64,000 nucleotides of DNA from Fasciolopsis buskii. Taxonomy: Eukaryota; Platyhelminthes; Trematoda; Plagiorchiida; Fasciolidae. Of the stretch, positions 1 to 12,400 are shown piece after piece. Below the pieces are notes generated by a model. The model did not search any database and was not told where the DNA came from. It saw only the letters and a list, made by a program, of their open reading frames with translations. The stretch spans positions 174,079-238,078 of the forward strand of contig LUCM01009193.1 of NCBI GenBank assembly GCA_008360955.1. Reading direction: 5' to 3'. Within the stretch, counting starts at the first letter, position 1; every line of letters starts with the position of its first letter. A program made the position numbers and the translations under genes.

Positions 1-2763
1 GCAGTCTGTTGTGACACACGTGAAAAAAGATTTTTAATTCCCTAAATAATCCAATTTAAACTTGCATACAAATTTTTCGGCGACTGATTGCGACTGATAA
101 TTTCATAATGCAACACGTTAATGAAGGCAACGCTGTCTTGAAAGCAACAATGATTAGTGCAACACAGAAGGTTCCAGGACAGGAAGCGAACGCGGATTCA
201 CTTAGTCTCCGTGACAACGAATGGACCTCAGTATTTGCTGATTGTGGGTCAAAATATTCGCTCCTCACAAGCAATATGTCCTTAAAAATTTCTGCTTGGT
301 GCCTTTTCGCTTCCTAGGTTCTCTTGCCAAATAGTAAAATGTTTGGTCAAAAGCTACGGGTAGAGATCCGATAGTAAGCACTCAAATACGGTCCAGAATA
401 AAAGGTAGCATGAACATTGCGGACATGGAATAAAGACCTGTTGGTGGTTAGCGAATTACAAGAAGAATCTATAAAAACACGCTTAAGATAAAATGTTCAA
501 GTTATTGGTATCCCGTTTCATTTTCTCATCTGATTATCACAATAAATTACTCAAATTACATGGTTTTCTAACAAGATCGTTAAGGACATAGATGCACGGT
601 TAATTCAAAAAATACTGTTCGTAAGTCGGCATGAGTCGTTTCTAGCATTGTCGTTCCTCAAAAAACAACCTGAGAATTTTACAGTGAACATTTCACATCT
701 GAAATGCACCATCTTGGTAATCTTTTAATGAACTAAACCACCATTTTCCAAGATTTAAACTTTATACAATTTATTGTTCAAGGCAATCAAAACTTTTTCT
801 TCAAAAATCTGTCAGGAGTGTTTGAGAATTGCCTGCAATTCACTGCATCGAACGGACTTTCTTCACAGTTTTATGATTCGGTGGCACGTTTGCGTCGCTC
901 TCGTACAGGTGCATGGGGATCCTAGGAAATTCAGTATCGGTTGACTCTGTCTGATTATGCTGACACTAAATCCTCTCGGTGAGGAAAACTGTTTGCACTA
1001 TCAAACCGGACAATCTGCCTGCCATAACAATTTTTTACTCTTGCAAATAGCGTAATATAGTTAACTGAACAGTATTACGAAATAGCGCTGATTGCTCACT
1101 TATGTGAAGAATTGTTAAAGTCTTCCAACAAATAGTCCGACGAAATCAGTATTGAGTTTGCGTAAAAGCAGTTCTTTATTTGTGGCAAGGGAATATCACC
1201 CTTCTTATTGTTTTCGTAGATCTTCGGTCATTGAGCTTGGTGTTCAGGCAGCTAACATTCAATTTCTATTCCAGGTAACATCGTCAGTACTTGTGCATGG
1301 CTGATGATAATCCTTACAGTTTTGTCACAAGGTTTGCCTTTTGGTCTCTTGGATATTCTAATTTATCACATTGCATTAGATATAACCAAATATCAGACAG
1401 CCACTTACGGAATTAGTAAAGGAAAGCATCTTTATTCTACTCATTTCAGCGCAGAATGCATTCTGAGTTGGAAATACTTAGTGGAAGCTCATTGACCAGG
1501 GTAGTGCGTGGTAGTAAGCGAAATTGATGGACTCATTTCGTGAGTATTGCAACCAAAACAACCCATGAAGTATTTGTATTTCTACCCTGAAGATATTAAT
1601 ATTAACAAACTATCTTTAGAATATCTTTAGGCCGCGATAATTTTGGCTGACAAAAAGGTAAGTTGTTCCGAGCGAAGTCTAGACTTTTTTTTCTCCCGCT
1701 TCAATGGAAAAGTTAGTTGCACATCCAAAGTTCGACTGTGGAGTGAAGAATTGAAGAGTGATGGAAAACACGTCCCTGATCTCCTGAAAACAGCACGAAG
1801 GATTCGTTTGTCTTAAAATCTTTGGTTTGAATCTTATCCAAATCGAGCTTGTCATGATTGACGTATTTAAAGACCTTAGCAAGTGCCGCTAAGTGATAGA
1901 TTCCAATGCATGGGCCAATCCAGCTTGGTTTTCTTCGGTACAGAATGCATCGTTTAAAAATACGATCAGCTTTGCTGTATTTCCACCGTCTCTAGAGATG
2001 TGTGAGAAAAATTTATGAATATCTTTTTCCTAAAACTTCCTACAACTAGAAAAATGCATAGCAACCCTGATGTCTTAGGAAAGTTTTCAAGTTCTCCATC
2101 GATCAGTTTTTTCACATAATTGCACTAGTACTTATTCAGCATCTCTATATTCTTAAACACATGATCACAGGTGAGTAAAGTTACATAGTTTGTTTGAAGA
2201 ATGCAAAAACAGTATGTATACATTTCTCACTTAGATGACCGGCAGACCAGTTCGCTCTACCTGGTGGGTTTTTGTATGTTTAATCTATGATACTCACGCG
2301 TTCTTGCTAAGGACGTTCACCTGTACGTAGAAAAATCTGCGCAGCTCCGCCCTAACTTTCTATATCTGGCTTGATGGGGGTCAGCTCGCCGTCATCAGCG
2401 TGAAAGGACTGTTCCGCTGCCAAATGCACACACTACCAATCCAACAGCCAAGTACACATAAACGTATGTTTTGAGTATGTACACCATCACGTACTGTTAG
2501 GTGTCCAGCTCTCGATATGTACCATACTAATCACGTGGTTCGCATTTTACATTGTGCTGGCGGTTAGATCACCCACATTGCTATTCTTACTTGCATACAC
2601 GTTGCTGACTATCTAAGTTCGGATTGTCGCTAATAACCACATGTACCGCGACAGTACGTATACTGATTCTAGCATATTTTGCTCGTGTTCTCCCTGACCC
2701 CGTAGTTATCGAAACGGTATCTGAGGGCTCTTAGCATTTGTCACGCGTGTTTGAATGTGGCAG
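1..2763. other. Non-coding stretch, no supported gene
   Basis: Short ORFs only, none with convincing splice sites on both sides. Two weak exon-like spots are worth recording: a 27-nt open segment at 1631-1657 between a TTTAG acceptor and a GTAAGT donor, and an open segment at 2079-2170 ending at a strong AG|GTGAGT donor but with a poor acceptor. Probably intergenic or intronic. Confidence 0.4.
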
Positions 2764-2955
2764 TCATTACCGAATTTGCTGAACAATGATCTTCGGATGC
2801 ATACTGTTTGTAGTGAACTGATATGGTGTGACATGAATTGTTGTCATAGGTTCTCCCTTACACGGAAAGCTTTGTATCATTGCGGACTGCGAAATTCTTA
2901 TTTATCAATCTTGCGTCCGGTGCTGGTCTGTGATTGTCTGGATATTTGCAAACAG
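2764..2955 (+). CDS. Candidate internal exon, Cys/Leu-rich, function unknown
   Basis: A 192-nt open segment (64 codons) preceded by GTGGCAG and followed by an AACAG|GTGATG donor, in phase 0 at both ends, so it could be skipped or joined without frameshift. The peptide starts SLPNLLNNDLRMHTVCSEL and is rich in Leu and Cys, with no signal peptide or transmembrane run. The acceptor has a weak pyrimidine tract. It lies on the same strand as the exon-like segments at 3473-3617 and 3743-3818 and may belong with them, but the phases do not join directly, so at least one exon would be missing between them. I do not recognise the family. Confidence 0.38.
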
Positions 2956-3472
2956 GTGATGCAGTTTTTTCTCATTGGTAATTTTTTGCTAACTACCGTT
3001 GTACTTTGTGTCACGAATTCAATAGACTTTGACTTTTTTAAAAAGGAAGTTCAATAAATACTTTTTTCATAAGACACTAGTCTGGTCATTAATAACAAGC
3101 CCTTTGTAATCACATTTCTCGGACTGAGCTGACAAATCCATAGCGGTAATGGATTCACGCGTTCTTGAATTTTTGTGCAACTGTTATATTGTGCTGCTCA
3201 GCCTTGAATAAGTCAATTATTACTGGAAAAAATATGGAACAGTGGTGATTATTTTTGACATTTTTGTAGATTTCAATGCAGTGTTCAAAGTCGGATTCAG
3301 AGGCAGCGAATGACCAAATCATCTCTTCCTGGCAGAAGGTCATAGTGTCGGGTCGCTGCAAATGAACAAACAGTCACAACAAATTCATTTTCAACCGCCA
3401 CACACATTCTTTATTGGTGCTATCCGTAGATTAATTGTTTTGTAAACACGTTTTCTGCATCCCCACAAACAG

Positions 3473-3617
3473 CCTGTCGGAAGACGGATCGAGGCGGCTA
3501 GTCAATGACTTGGTGAAGATATTCAGATACCTTAACCGGTGCACTGGATTGTGTAGGATTTGGGGGCGTGAGTTAGCCCTAAAGGATAAGTGGATTCAAC
3601 GGGCGATATTTTCACAT
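3473..3617 (+). CDS. Candidate internal exon, weakly F-box-like
   Basis: Open after an ACAAACAG acceptor; only one of three phases stays open (first base completes a codon). The peptide contains LVKIFRYLNRC, then LCRIWGRELALKDKW, which loosely resembles the F-box pattern of hydrophobic-IF-x-L followed by C-R-x-W, but it is shorter than a normal F-box and I would not name it on this alone. Two donors are possible: GTAGTA at 3618 (phase 0) and a stronger GTGAGT inside the segment at 3570 (phase 1). Neither phase matches the following terminal candidate at 3743, which needs two leading bases. The exon structure is therefore unresolved. Confidence 0.28.
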
Positions 3618-3742
3618 GTAGTATTCAACGGCATTTTGCATCTGAAATTCTTCTTTAGCTGTATATATATATATGTATATTTACTCGTCAGTTTCAAATT
3701 AACTTCCGATTGTTCCTCGTCGTCTTTTTCTTTTTTGTGTAG

Positions 3743-3818
3743 ACGGTGCTGTGAGATGGCATCAGAACTAGAGTCCGTTTGGTATAAGTTTGACGAGTGT
3801 AAACTTGAGTCGAACTGA
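3743..3818 (+). CDS. Candidate terminal exon
   Basis: The acceptor is among the best in the window: a long pyrimidine run ending CTTTTTTGTGTAG at 3742. The following 76 nt read one base plus 24 codons to a TGA, giving a C-terminus that ends YKFDECKLESN. The intron in front holds a short TA repeat (3661-3679). It would be the last coding exon of a plus-strand gene whose earlier exons may include 3473-3617. No polyadenylation signal is obvious nearby. Function unknown. Confidence 0.38.
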
Positions 3819-6142
3819 TGTGCACTTAAACGGATAAATCCAAAATTACTTTCTCAAAATGCTTTGACATGAAAGGGGTCAAATAACTAAATCAGTTAAA
3901 TAACTATGAGAAATGGCCAATGATTGACGACTAGGCCCAATGAATACCCATCAACCATTTGCCCCAAAAGGTCAAATGTTGGATGAAAGCCTTAAGTTTG
4001 TGTATCTTGTAAACCCTGTTGGTTGGTTCAGAAGTGCTTTGCGAAAATTATGTTGGTCGGCCGCATCACTTGAAAAAAATTAGAAAAATGTTTGACTGAT
4101 CGCCTTCTGGACTACACATTTCACGGCAAAATCTCAAGTCATCTGGTTCGTTTTCAAATCCGGAATTATCTTGATTGTGTTAAGCACTCAGCAAGACTTA
4201 TCAGTGATGCTTTGCGCCAACGCTCAGCAATCGTGACTGGAAACCCTGTGTTGTTGCTGTGATATCAGCTTCCTTCTAAACTAATCACAACCGTCGAGTT
4301 AAGTTTGCACAAATCTAATTGAATATCAAACGGGAAACAAGTTATCTGTTCATCCTATGGAGAAGACCCGACAATACTGGAAACCAACCAGAGCTAGTAT
4401 GATAGTTACAGTGTCACCTCTCTGAGACTGCTTACTGTCATCGATGGTGACATAAGCAAAAGCTGAACTCGGTGAATCTGATTGGCTCCCGAAGGAACTT
4501 GGTAGCGCACTGACAATACACAGACCCCAAAGGTGAGAGGCACGCTTTCAAACTCTAAGTATGATATTAGATATGAACAAATGATATGCTTAAATGAGTG
4601 CTACTAATGCATGATGCCTTTGCAAACAAAGGTCTATCGGAAGGCCTATGATTTGCGCGTGAAGTGCTTGGACAAATTGCAATCAATCAAATAAAGTAAT
4701 TTTGATCCCATGCGCTACTTGTTAACAATCGTAAAATGTACGATTTGCGAAAGTTGCACACAGGTCTCCGATTTTCAGATTGAAGTCCTTTTCTTATATC
4801 GGACACCAGCTGGGACTAAACTGTATAACGGAATGAGTTTCGACAGGGGACACGAATTGGGGAGATACTGGAAGTTTGTCAAAGTTCGTGATAACTTAGC
4901 CCTTAATTCTCTATTTTTAAGCCACAAATCAATCCTAAGTGAATGAATCTAAATGGTCACCAGGCCCCCTTGAATTCTCCATTGCTACGTGCTTACCTTC
5001 GGGTAAAACTTGGGCGGATGTTCAGTTTGTTTAGTCTTTGCCGATAAAACGTGTTTTCTGGTAGAACCTTGGAGAACTCATTCTCTTCGAGCATACTGCT
5101 TAGTCCATAGTCGTCTTGTGACTGCTGACGTCGTTGGAGTAACCACTTTTTTCTCAGCGAATCCACTCTTGTGGGTTTACGTTTGGCTATTGGACATGCG
5201 GTGTTCAGCTCCATAAACGACTGAGGGTGCAATGAGCACGATTTTTCAGAGTCGAATTTACGAATTCCGTTTACACAAAGCCAGTATGCACATTTATCGA
5301 GTCTATAGTTGAGTTTCTTTTTGTATATAATTCAATCCAAGCCGATATGTCTCATTGAAAAGCCGATTGGTTAACAGCAAGGACCAATCGTGAATCGACA
5401 CTCATCAAATCAGAGAATTCCAGTTATATTATTTTGTATTGCATGGACTTTTACATAGTTACTTTTATGTCTTTCAGTGAAAAACAAAAATGAAAAAGAA
5501 TTCGCACTTGCCATCTTGTAAAATGGAAGAATAAAAGGAGTAAAAAGATAAACCCATTAAGCGGATGAATTGCTCATTGGTGATAGCTTGCTCAGTCAGT
5601 TGGCAAATCAGTGCCAGTTTGTCAGGACTTGTGCTAAATAAAAAAAACACTGGAGGTTGTGCATTTATTGATTAAAGAAGATGCGAAACGCAAAGCGGAA
5701 CTTTCGAAAATGTGACCGGAGTTTGAAGCTGGGGCGCGGGCACAGCTTTCAGAAATGGATAAGTGTTGATCACATTTTTATAGACAATTCGTTTGGCGGT
5801 CACAGGGCTAATGACCAACAGTTCTTGGAGGCGACTTTCAAAGGCTTTCTTAAATAAGTCTGTAAAATTTGCTGGAGAATAGCAACAAAGGATGAAAGAA
5901 ATACATTAATTTAGGTGACTCTCAGACTTCCGATCAGAACTGAGAGCCTTGAAGGTTTTTACTCACAGGTGAAAATATGAGACTTTCAGTTCGGAATTTT
6001 GTCGCTAGTCATTTCTAGCTGTTTCACAAATCAATCCTGATAGGTGCTTCTGACTTGCTGGAGAGGGGTTCAGGTGGTTAGGATGGCCTGGAGGGATGTT
6101 CTAAGCATTTAGCTGTTTTAGGAATTAAACCGGCTTTTACAG
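3819..6142. other. Mostly unassigned sequence
   Basis: No feature I can defend. One weak exon-like segment lies at about 4457-4530 before a CAAAG|GTGAGA donor, with a poor acceptor. Otherwise there are only short overlapping ORFs. Confidence 0.35.
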
Positions 6143-6241
6143 AAAAGTCGTAAACGGAAGAAATTTGTTAGAAAGTCTTTGAAAGGCCTCACTGATAGAA
6201 GCGGTCTAGTGACGCGTAGCGTCATTGCTATACCTAGACAG
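6143..6241 (+). CDS. Candidate internal exon, basic peptide
   Basis: 99 nt (33 codons), phase 0 at both ends, between a CGGCTTTTACAG acceptor and an AGACAG|GTGAGA donor. The peptide opens KSRKRKKFVRKSLKGL, a strongly basic stretch like a nuclear localisation signal, and ends VIAIPRQ. An open segment this short with good splice sites can occur by chance, and the next long open frame is on the opposite strand, so support is modest. Confidence 0.27.
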
Positions 6242-6489
6242 GTGAGAGCTATGGAGAAATAACACCAACCCAAAATACTTCTTAGTTGTTTACTAACAGC
6301 TGTGACCTTTTATCGCCAATTGGTGTTCACTGGCTTTAGTTGAAAGAATAATGAGTTAGCCACTGTAACAAGACCAAATGTTCCCAGTTTGTGCATTAGA
6401 AAGTGCCATGGGACGAAAAAGAATAAAAATGAATAGTCTAAAGATGCACAATATATGGAATCCGACAATGCTTCTAAGACCTCAGAAAT

Positions 6490-6734
6490 TTAGTGAATAA
6501 GGGAGGCGGATGAGTCGAAAGTGGACTTGTCAGATTTACAACCAGACTGAAATAGGTCATCAAAACGAAACACAGGAAATCTCGTACGCTTAAGCTCAGC
6601 ATGCTCTGTCAGTTTAAGCAAGGAAGACGTGAAACCAATGGGACGAAAGTGTTTGGCTAAGCAGTAAAATTGCTTGATTTCTGGGTACGGGGCAATAGTG
6701 ACGTGTCTACAGCAGCAAGGGATAGAGGACAAAC
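6490..6734 (-). CDS. Candidate terminal exon
   Basis: On the minus strand an acceptor (ATTACCGCCTCTTTAG) leads into 2 nt plus 80 codons and a stop. The peptide begins LSSIPCCCRHVTIAPYPEIK and ends FDSSASLIH. The C-terminal half is Ser/Asp/Lys-rich and hydrophilic, as in a cytosolic tail. The same frame is open further upstream, so the true start could be earlier (to about 6894). I do not recognise the family, and no polyadenylation signal was confirmed. Confidence 0.27.
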
Positions 6735-7479
6735 CTAAAGAGGCGGTAATTAGAAAAAATGAATCCACCAGTTGGAACCACGACATCATGCTGTGAAATA
6801 GAGGAAGAAGGATCGTTAGAACCTCCCCCTGTGGTAATTTTAGTGGGGAAATGAGAGTAACCTGTCTATCATCATTCTGCATAAATGTCATCATGATTCA
6901 ATTTGAAGCCATGATAGGATAATTTACGATTGAGTAAAGGAGAACGTTTGCAGATGTCAAAACTAAAAAACGTGTTCGAAAGTACCTCTTCAACGATCTC
7001 AACCTATGGTTGAACGGAGCTAAGTAAATCTTAAAGACAAAAGAAGACTACAGAATGAAGCATTTCACCGGATCTCTTCATACCTGGTGGCAATTGTCAT
7101 TTGAATAGGAGCGGGAAAACCTACTAGCCGACAAAGTTAAGCCATTGGTTTCTGCTCACTTGGGCAGTTGAATGGTAATCAAAACACATAAACCGCAAAT
7201 TTCCGGTGAGGTAGTAAAATGGATATAACGTTCGTTGGTTTATCTACCGACGACAAAATCCTAAAGGTACTTACTTTTACAATCATTTCCTACATCGGTA
7301 GAATGATCATTTGGGGAGAGACTTTGTTGAGCAGAATAAAACACGCCACACCTTAATACTTCGAAACGTGTTATAACTAGTGAGTTCCATTACTATCATG
7401 TTAGTAACACTCTTCCCTATCCATGTGTCCCAAAAACGCACGGATTGGGGGCATTTATGGGCCTTTGTTTTTAACATAG

Positions 7480-7694
7480 AAGGTCCAGTGTTTATAGTTG
7501 GATTAATCAACTTAGGATTGGCAAAACACCGTGAAGGGCAACTTAGACAATTCTATTTCTGCATGGAACCACATGATAGTGTATTCTCGTGGGATAATTC
7601 AGTAGGAACGCTGTTCGTACAACCAAAATGGTACATTCCAGAATGCAATTTTCGCTACTGTGTCTTGTCGACTGAACATGTTCGACGTTACTAG
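7480..7694 (+). CDS. Candidate terminal exon, function unknown
   Basis: After a TTTGTTTTTAACATAG acceptor the frame runs 71 codons to a TAG. The peptide begins EGPVFIVGLINLGLAKHREG, a hydrophobic segment followed by charge, continues with FSWDNSVGTLFVQPKWYIP and ends EHVRRY. Codon composition looks coding-like (many purine-first codons). The frame is also open upstream to 7380, adding a second hydrophobic segment, so the acceptor choice is not forced. It could be part of a membrane protein. No family recognised. Confidence 0.33.
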
Positions 7695-8218
7695 CAGTAG
7701 TCACAAATAATAAAAACAATCTCATGAATGACTGTTTCTACCCCTTGCTCGACCCCAAGAATGACTGACTGGTGTGTTTTGTCTACCCTGTGTAACCAAA
7801 TAACTTTCTGCTGTGACCAAAACTACAGACCAGAAATGACGATGTTTTCGATGCAAGTAACAGTGTCCTGTTTATCACATTTTTGCGTGAAAGTTGTTTT
7901 GAAATACGGTTACTACCTGGAACAACAAAAATTATTTGTAGTTAATTAAACTAATTGGTCAAGCCGCCGTTTGTCGGCGCTAATTATGTATTGCAGTGAC
8001 TTTCTTAACTCCGCACTGAGGACTGCTCGCCCCTTGTGATTCAAGTGGACCACAATGTTTCATGTGGATGGTGTGATCTAATTAGACATCGCATGCACAT
8101 TAAATATTGTTTCTGTCCTTTAGACAAAGAGATATACTTGGGTTTTATAACAATAACAGATTTAACACAATTTTCATAGGATTCTTCGTGTACTACAAAC
8201 GCTCAACTCATCATGAAA

Positions 8219-8282
8219 ACCATGGATTTACTGCACATTTCTTTCACATGGCTTACTAGGAATCTTATGCAGTGCATGCCCA
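8219..8282 (-). ncRNA. Decayed hammerhead ribozyme of the SINE/retrozyme family
   Basis: Read on the minus strand this aligns along its length with the intact ribozymes at 22400-22460 and 21590-21650: GCATGCACTG, a damaged core (CATAAGA in place of CTGATGA), TTCCTA, then a degraded distal half ending AAATCCATGG. The flanking plus-strand sequence GCTCAACTCATCATGAAAACC also matches the repeat (GCTCAACTCACCATAAAGAAACG), which makes homology rather than chance the likely reason. The core is too damaged to cleave. Confidence 0.55.
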
Positions 8283-8310
8283 TTGGGCCCGAAGTTCACC
8301 TACTACTTAT

Positions 8311-8361
8311 ACACGACTGGTGATCCCGTACCAGGATGAAACAGTCTAAAAGTGTTTCCAT
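8311..8361 (+). ncRNA. Decayed hammerhead ribozyme, opposite orientation
   Basis: Plus-strand relic: core CTGGTGA (one change from CTGATGA) at 8317-8323, helix II TCC/GGA, the exact string AGGATGAAACAG, then TCTA and GTGTTTCCATG as the distal half of helix I. It lies head to head with the minus-strand relic at 8219-8282, about 28 bp away, echoing the inverted arrangement at 21.5-22.5 kb. With A6 changed and helix I mispaired it is probably inactive. Confidence 0.5.
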
Positions 8362-9310
8362 GATTATTAGTAGCAAAGTTTACATTTAATACTGTGTGAC
8401 GTACCCTTAAAAACTGCATCAAATCGTCTATAACCTTAAAATATTGATTGGTAAAGCTCTGTTTTTGCGCCTGACTGTGAAGCCGTGGATCCATCCGAGG
8501 TCGATTATCCAGAAGAGAAATTTTTGTGGCCTGAAATCAATCAATTGAGGGATAAGCAAGCTATATCCTGTGGTGTTGACGTTCGACAAACCATAGTGGG
8601 AGCATGATAATTTGGCATAATATCAAAAATGTCCAAACCACAGAAGTCTCTTCAGGGAGAAAAGATATATACATGACTTTGTTATGCATCATGATATCGT
8701 GATCAATAGTTATGGGGTGCACAGAGACCTATTCTGCGAATAACTGTGAACCCCAGTTCCTTTTACCCAGGAAACCCATTTGGAGAGAATAAGGTTCGCG
8801 TTTTGCGTTTTTCACTTCTATATTTTGTTCACATACTGAAAAGCAATGGATAGCTGACAATTTTAGGGAGCTGCATGTACGACAACACCAGTGTACAGAC
8901 CACAATTTAACCCGGGCATAACAAGAAACGATGCAGATGTGCTTTCCGCACTAGTCCACCCCAACAAAAACGTGAATATACTTGCCCTTCTACAGCACAA
9001 AGAAAATCATTTGATCGTTATGATATAGAATTTCCTAGATGTACAAGTGAAATGTTTCGGTGGACTAATTTCATGTGGCATTTTCATGGTCTATGCTGTA
9101 ACCTTTTCCCCCAAGATCTGATCGCATTTGGTTATTGGTTCGCTTGTGTTTCAAGACAAAACAAGTTTTCCGAAAGAATCTGCCTCGACTTAAAATTAAA
9201 CAGTGAAGTTTCTGGCTCTTTCTTAGATTAGACAACATTAGATGCAGCTTCAGTCAGTGCTGCTATTAGTCATCAAAAATAATAGCAGAAAATGGCTGTT
9301 TCTAACATAC
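8362..9310. other. No supported feature
   Basis: Only short ORFs with no paired splice signals; no repeat recognised. Confidence 0.4.
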
Positions 9311-9436
9311 ATCCCGGAGAGCGTTTGAGTCTGCACCACGGAAAACGAATAAAAGAGTTCGGAAAAGTGTTGGTCTCCGCAAATTTTCACGGTTTCATTT
9401 GAGCACTCTTGTCGTTTTACCATAAGCAGGCAACAT
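9311..9436 (-). CDS. Candidate internal exon
   Basis: A 126-nt minus-strand exon candidate: acceptor GCATTTGGATTTACAG, strong donor CGGGAT|GTATGTTAG, phase 2 at both ends (1 + 123 + 2 nt). The peptide includes CLLMVKRQECSNETVKICGD and SFSVVQTQTLSGM, with three cysteines and one N-x-T glycosylation motif (NET), which would suit an extracellular domain. It is the only coding candidate for several kilobases either side. Family not recognised. Confidence 0.38.
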
Positions 9437-12400
9437 CTGTAAATCCAAATGCTATTGCGAAACAGTCTTCGTGATTTAGGTAACTGCATGCACAAACATC
9501 GTTTCAAATACAATTGAAGGTGAATAGCGATTTTTCCACTGGATTTCAAAGGATTTCGATAAACTAAAAAATAACGCGCTGAGAGCACATGACGTATTAT
9601 AATCCAAAGCTAATTTTAGTAAAGTACAAGCAACTGTAGTCAGTTAGTTTGAAACCGGATTTGTCATCCCGTGTAACGCAATCAGCGACGATCGAAATGA
9701 ACTTAGCTTGGGTGAACCAATTCAGTATTTTCTTGTAGTTCACGGAGGAACCATTCCGGTTGACAACCACGTTCCCAATAACAATAGAATTAGTTTACTC
9801 TTAAATTTTATTAGGAAACAACACAATCACCCTTATTGATCCAGGATCATGGGCAGATATAAGGCGAGTGCAACACATTTGGTTTGTTGCATCCGTTTGC
9901 TTATTTGGTCGTAAGGTACCTTGGTAAAGCGAGGTTATTCCAAGAACACAAGTGGCGGCGTAAGTTATGAGACTTAGTACCGGTAGGTAATCCCTAGAAG
10001 TGGTTGATATTGGTGATATTTTGCTGGAGTGATTGATCTTCGAGGTTCATTCGCAGTGAAGAACCGGTCAGCCTTGGATGGGTTCACTCCCTGGGAATCA
10101 GATAAGAGGAAAGCACGATTTTCGTGCATCCCGAGTACCGAGTTGACCGGAAAACCTAATGTTTGAGAAAACTGTCAGGGGAACTAACGTTATTGGTAAC
10201 AATAATAAATATTTCACCGTCGAGGCATTTAGATACGACCACTCTCAACTTTGGGTTACGAATACAAGGCAAAAATCAGCTGTCACGTTTGAAACAATGT
10301 CATTAAAATGAAAGAGGAATGCATTCACCATTCATTTCGTGTTCGCAAAAAGAACTTTTTATTTAAGGAATCATCGCCATCTCACATCTATGTGGAGTTC
10401 CTTGCCTTTGGGTCTGCAAATTGTAGATGAACGTTTCGTTCTGTGGTAAAAATTCCAAGGTGTTATTTTTTCATAGTTTATCATACACTTCGGACGGTCC
10501 AACTCGGGTGAAAAACAATCTCTTGTAATTTGTAATTAGTAGTTTATATTATAAATAAGTTGTTTCTATGGTCGGTTTTATGCATGGAAATCCACAGGTT
10601 GATGTCGCATGAAACGTTTTTCTGTTGGTGATCGTGATTTTGATGTACAATAGTTGTGTGTATGCAAATAACATCCAGATACTTTCGTCAGTTTGGTTTC
10701 CTTAGCCTTCCTACCCTTTTGATTGCATTTCAGAATGTTGATAACCTGTTTTGCCCATCAATTTCTAGTGAATCTTATGTTCGCCAGTTATGACATTTTC
10801 GTTCTCGTCTAGTGCGAAAATTCAGAGAAGTGGGATTGGCATAAGGTCAATCAGCATAATTAGGCAGGGCATTTTTGCAGCCTAGGGACTCTGCTTTTAT
10901 CTTACCATTTAGTTTCTATTTTCTCTCAGGATGTAGTTAAAACTAAGCCAAAACTGTTTGGGAAGGGTAGTCTCTTGCTGTCGTAATTCAATATTACGTT
11001 TTCAAGACTTTTTTCGAATAAACCGTTTCAATACCAACCCAAAGGACTAATTTTAATTCCAGGTTGCTTTTGCCCTATCTCAGGGGTTCGGATCCCTTAT
11101 TTTGGGTTTAAACCCCAAACTGAGTTTACATTGTCCGTGTTCTTTTGTGTTTATGGGTTTTTCGTGTACTTCGAACTATGACCTCAGTATTGGAGTGCGG
11201 CCTTGCAATTGAGTTTTCGTCATGCTACTTCAACTTCGCTAACGTGACCTTTGACCCCAGCAGACTGAGGCACATGCAATGAAAAATAGTTCACGGGCTT
11301 AAGGGCGCAGTGGAGCACGTCAACTTATCGAAAAGTACACCGTTGTTCGACTGTGTTGATCGCTACATAACAATATGAATGCCAAATTATTTTGTAATTG
11401 ACCATGCCAAATAGAAGGGGAGAATGCAAAAGTGCTTTCGTTTCATTCACTCGGACTACCGGTGAACCTCGATTCGCGAATTTCCATCGAGCAACACTTG
11501 AGATTACCGAATATAAGTGAACTGATTGTTTGTAACTCAGCTAGTCGAATTGTGATTTTGTTTTCAAATTTGTGTAAAATAAAACAATGAAAATATTCAC
11601 TGGAGTTTGTCTAGCCGCAGTTGAATTTCCATTTTTACACCCCAGGTTTTGAGATAATTTCGAAAATGATCACAGTAAAATTGTATGACTTCGTGTATAT
11701 AACTTTACTCAATAACTGCGAGTAACATCGGAATGAGTGAACAAAATTTTACCGAAAACACATGGCTGGTTTTGTGGTTAATGCCCCTCGTCCGATATGT
11801 GCATCCGGTGCGTTTCTTCCAAAAGTCATTATGGCTATTAACTATTAATTGTTATATCTCAACAGAATTTTCTTTAGGTGGCCATGAGTTTGCATAGATA
11901 TTCGTGAATAATACATATAAATACTAATTAATTACTCATTAATATCGTTTCCGGTGGTATTCTGCATTGGTCGCTAAGGTTGGCTACGAACAGCTGATAA
12001 ATAATTGCCAATGACTAACAGTTGCGGTTCTTCTGTGGACTCCTTAACGGAGAACCCTCAAGCGCATTCACTACAGTGCAAATTAATCTTTCAATAAATT
12101 GAACAACGCGGTATCAGTGTGATGAGTCATCATTTCCATGCCAAAACTTCGCAAAGTCCACCTGAATTGGTACATCAAGAAGCAGAACTGTTAAGTCCCT
12201 TATTCTATTTCGTGCGTTGGATACGGGTACAAAAGGCATATATTTTAAGTCATTGGCTGACTGGGAAAATTCTTCTTTTCTGTATAGCTAGCTTATCAGG
12301 GTGGAATGGAGTGCAGTTAACTGGTACGAGTGTGTAGTTGAAGATCGACTGGCTTCTGATTACTCATCCCATCGACAGAGTATCGGAACTGGTCTTATTT

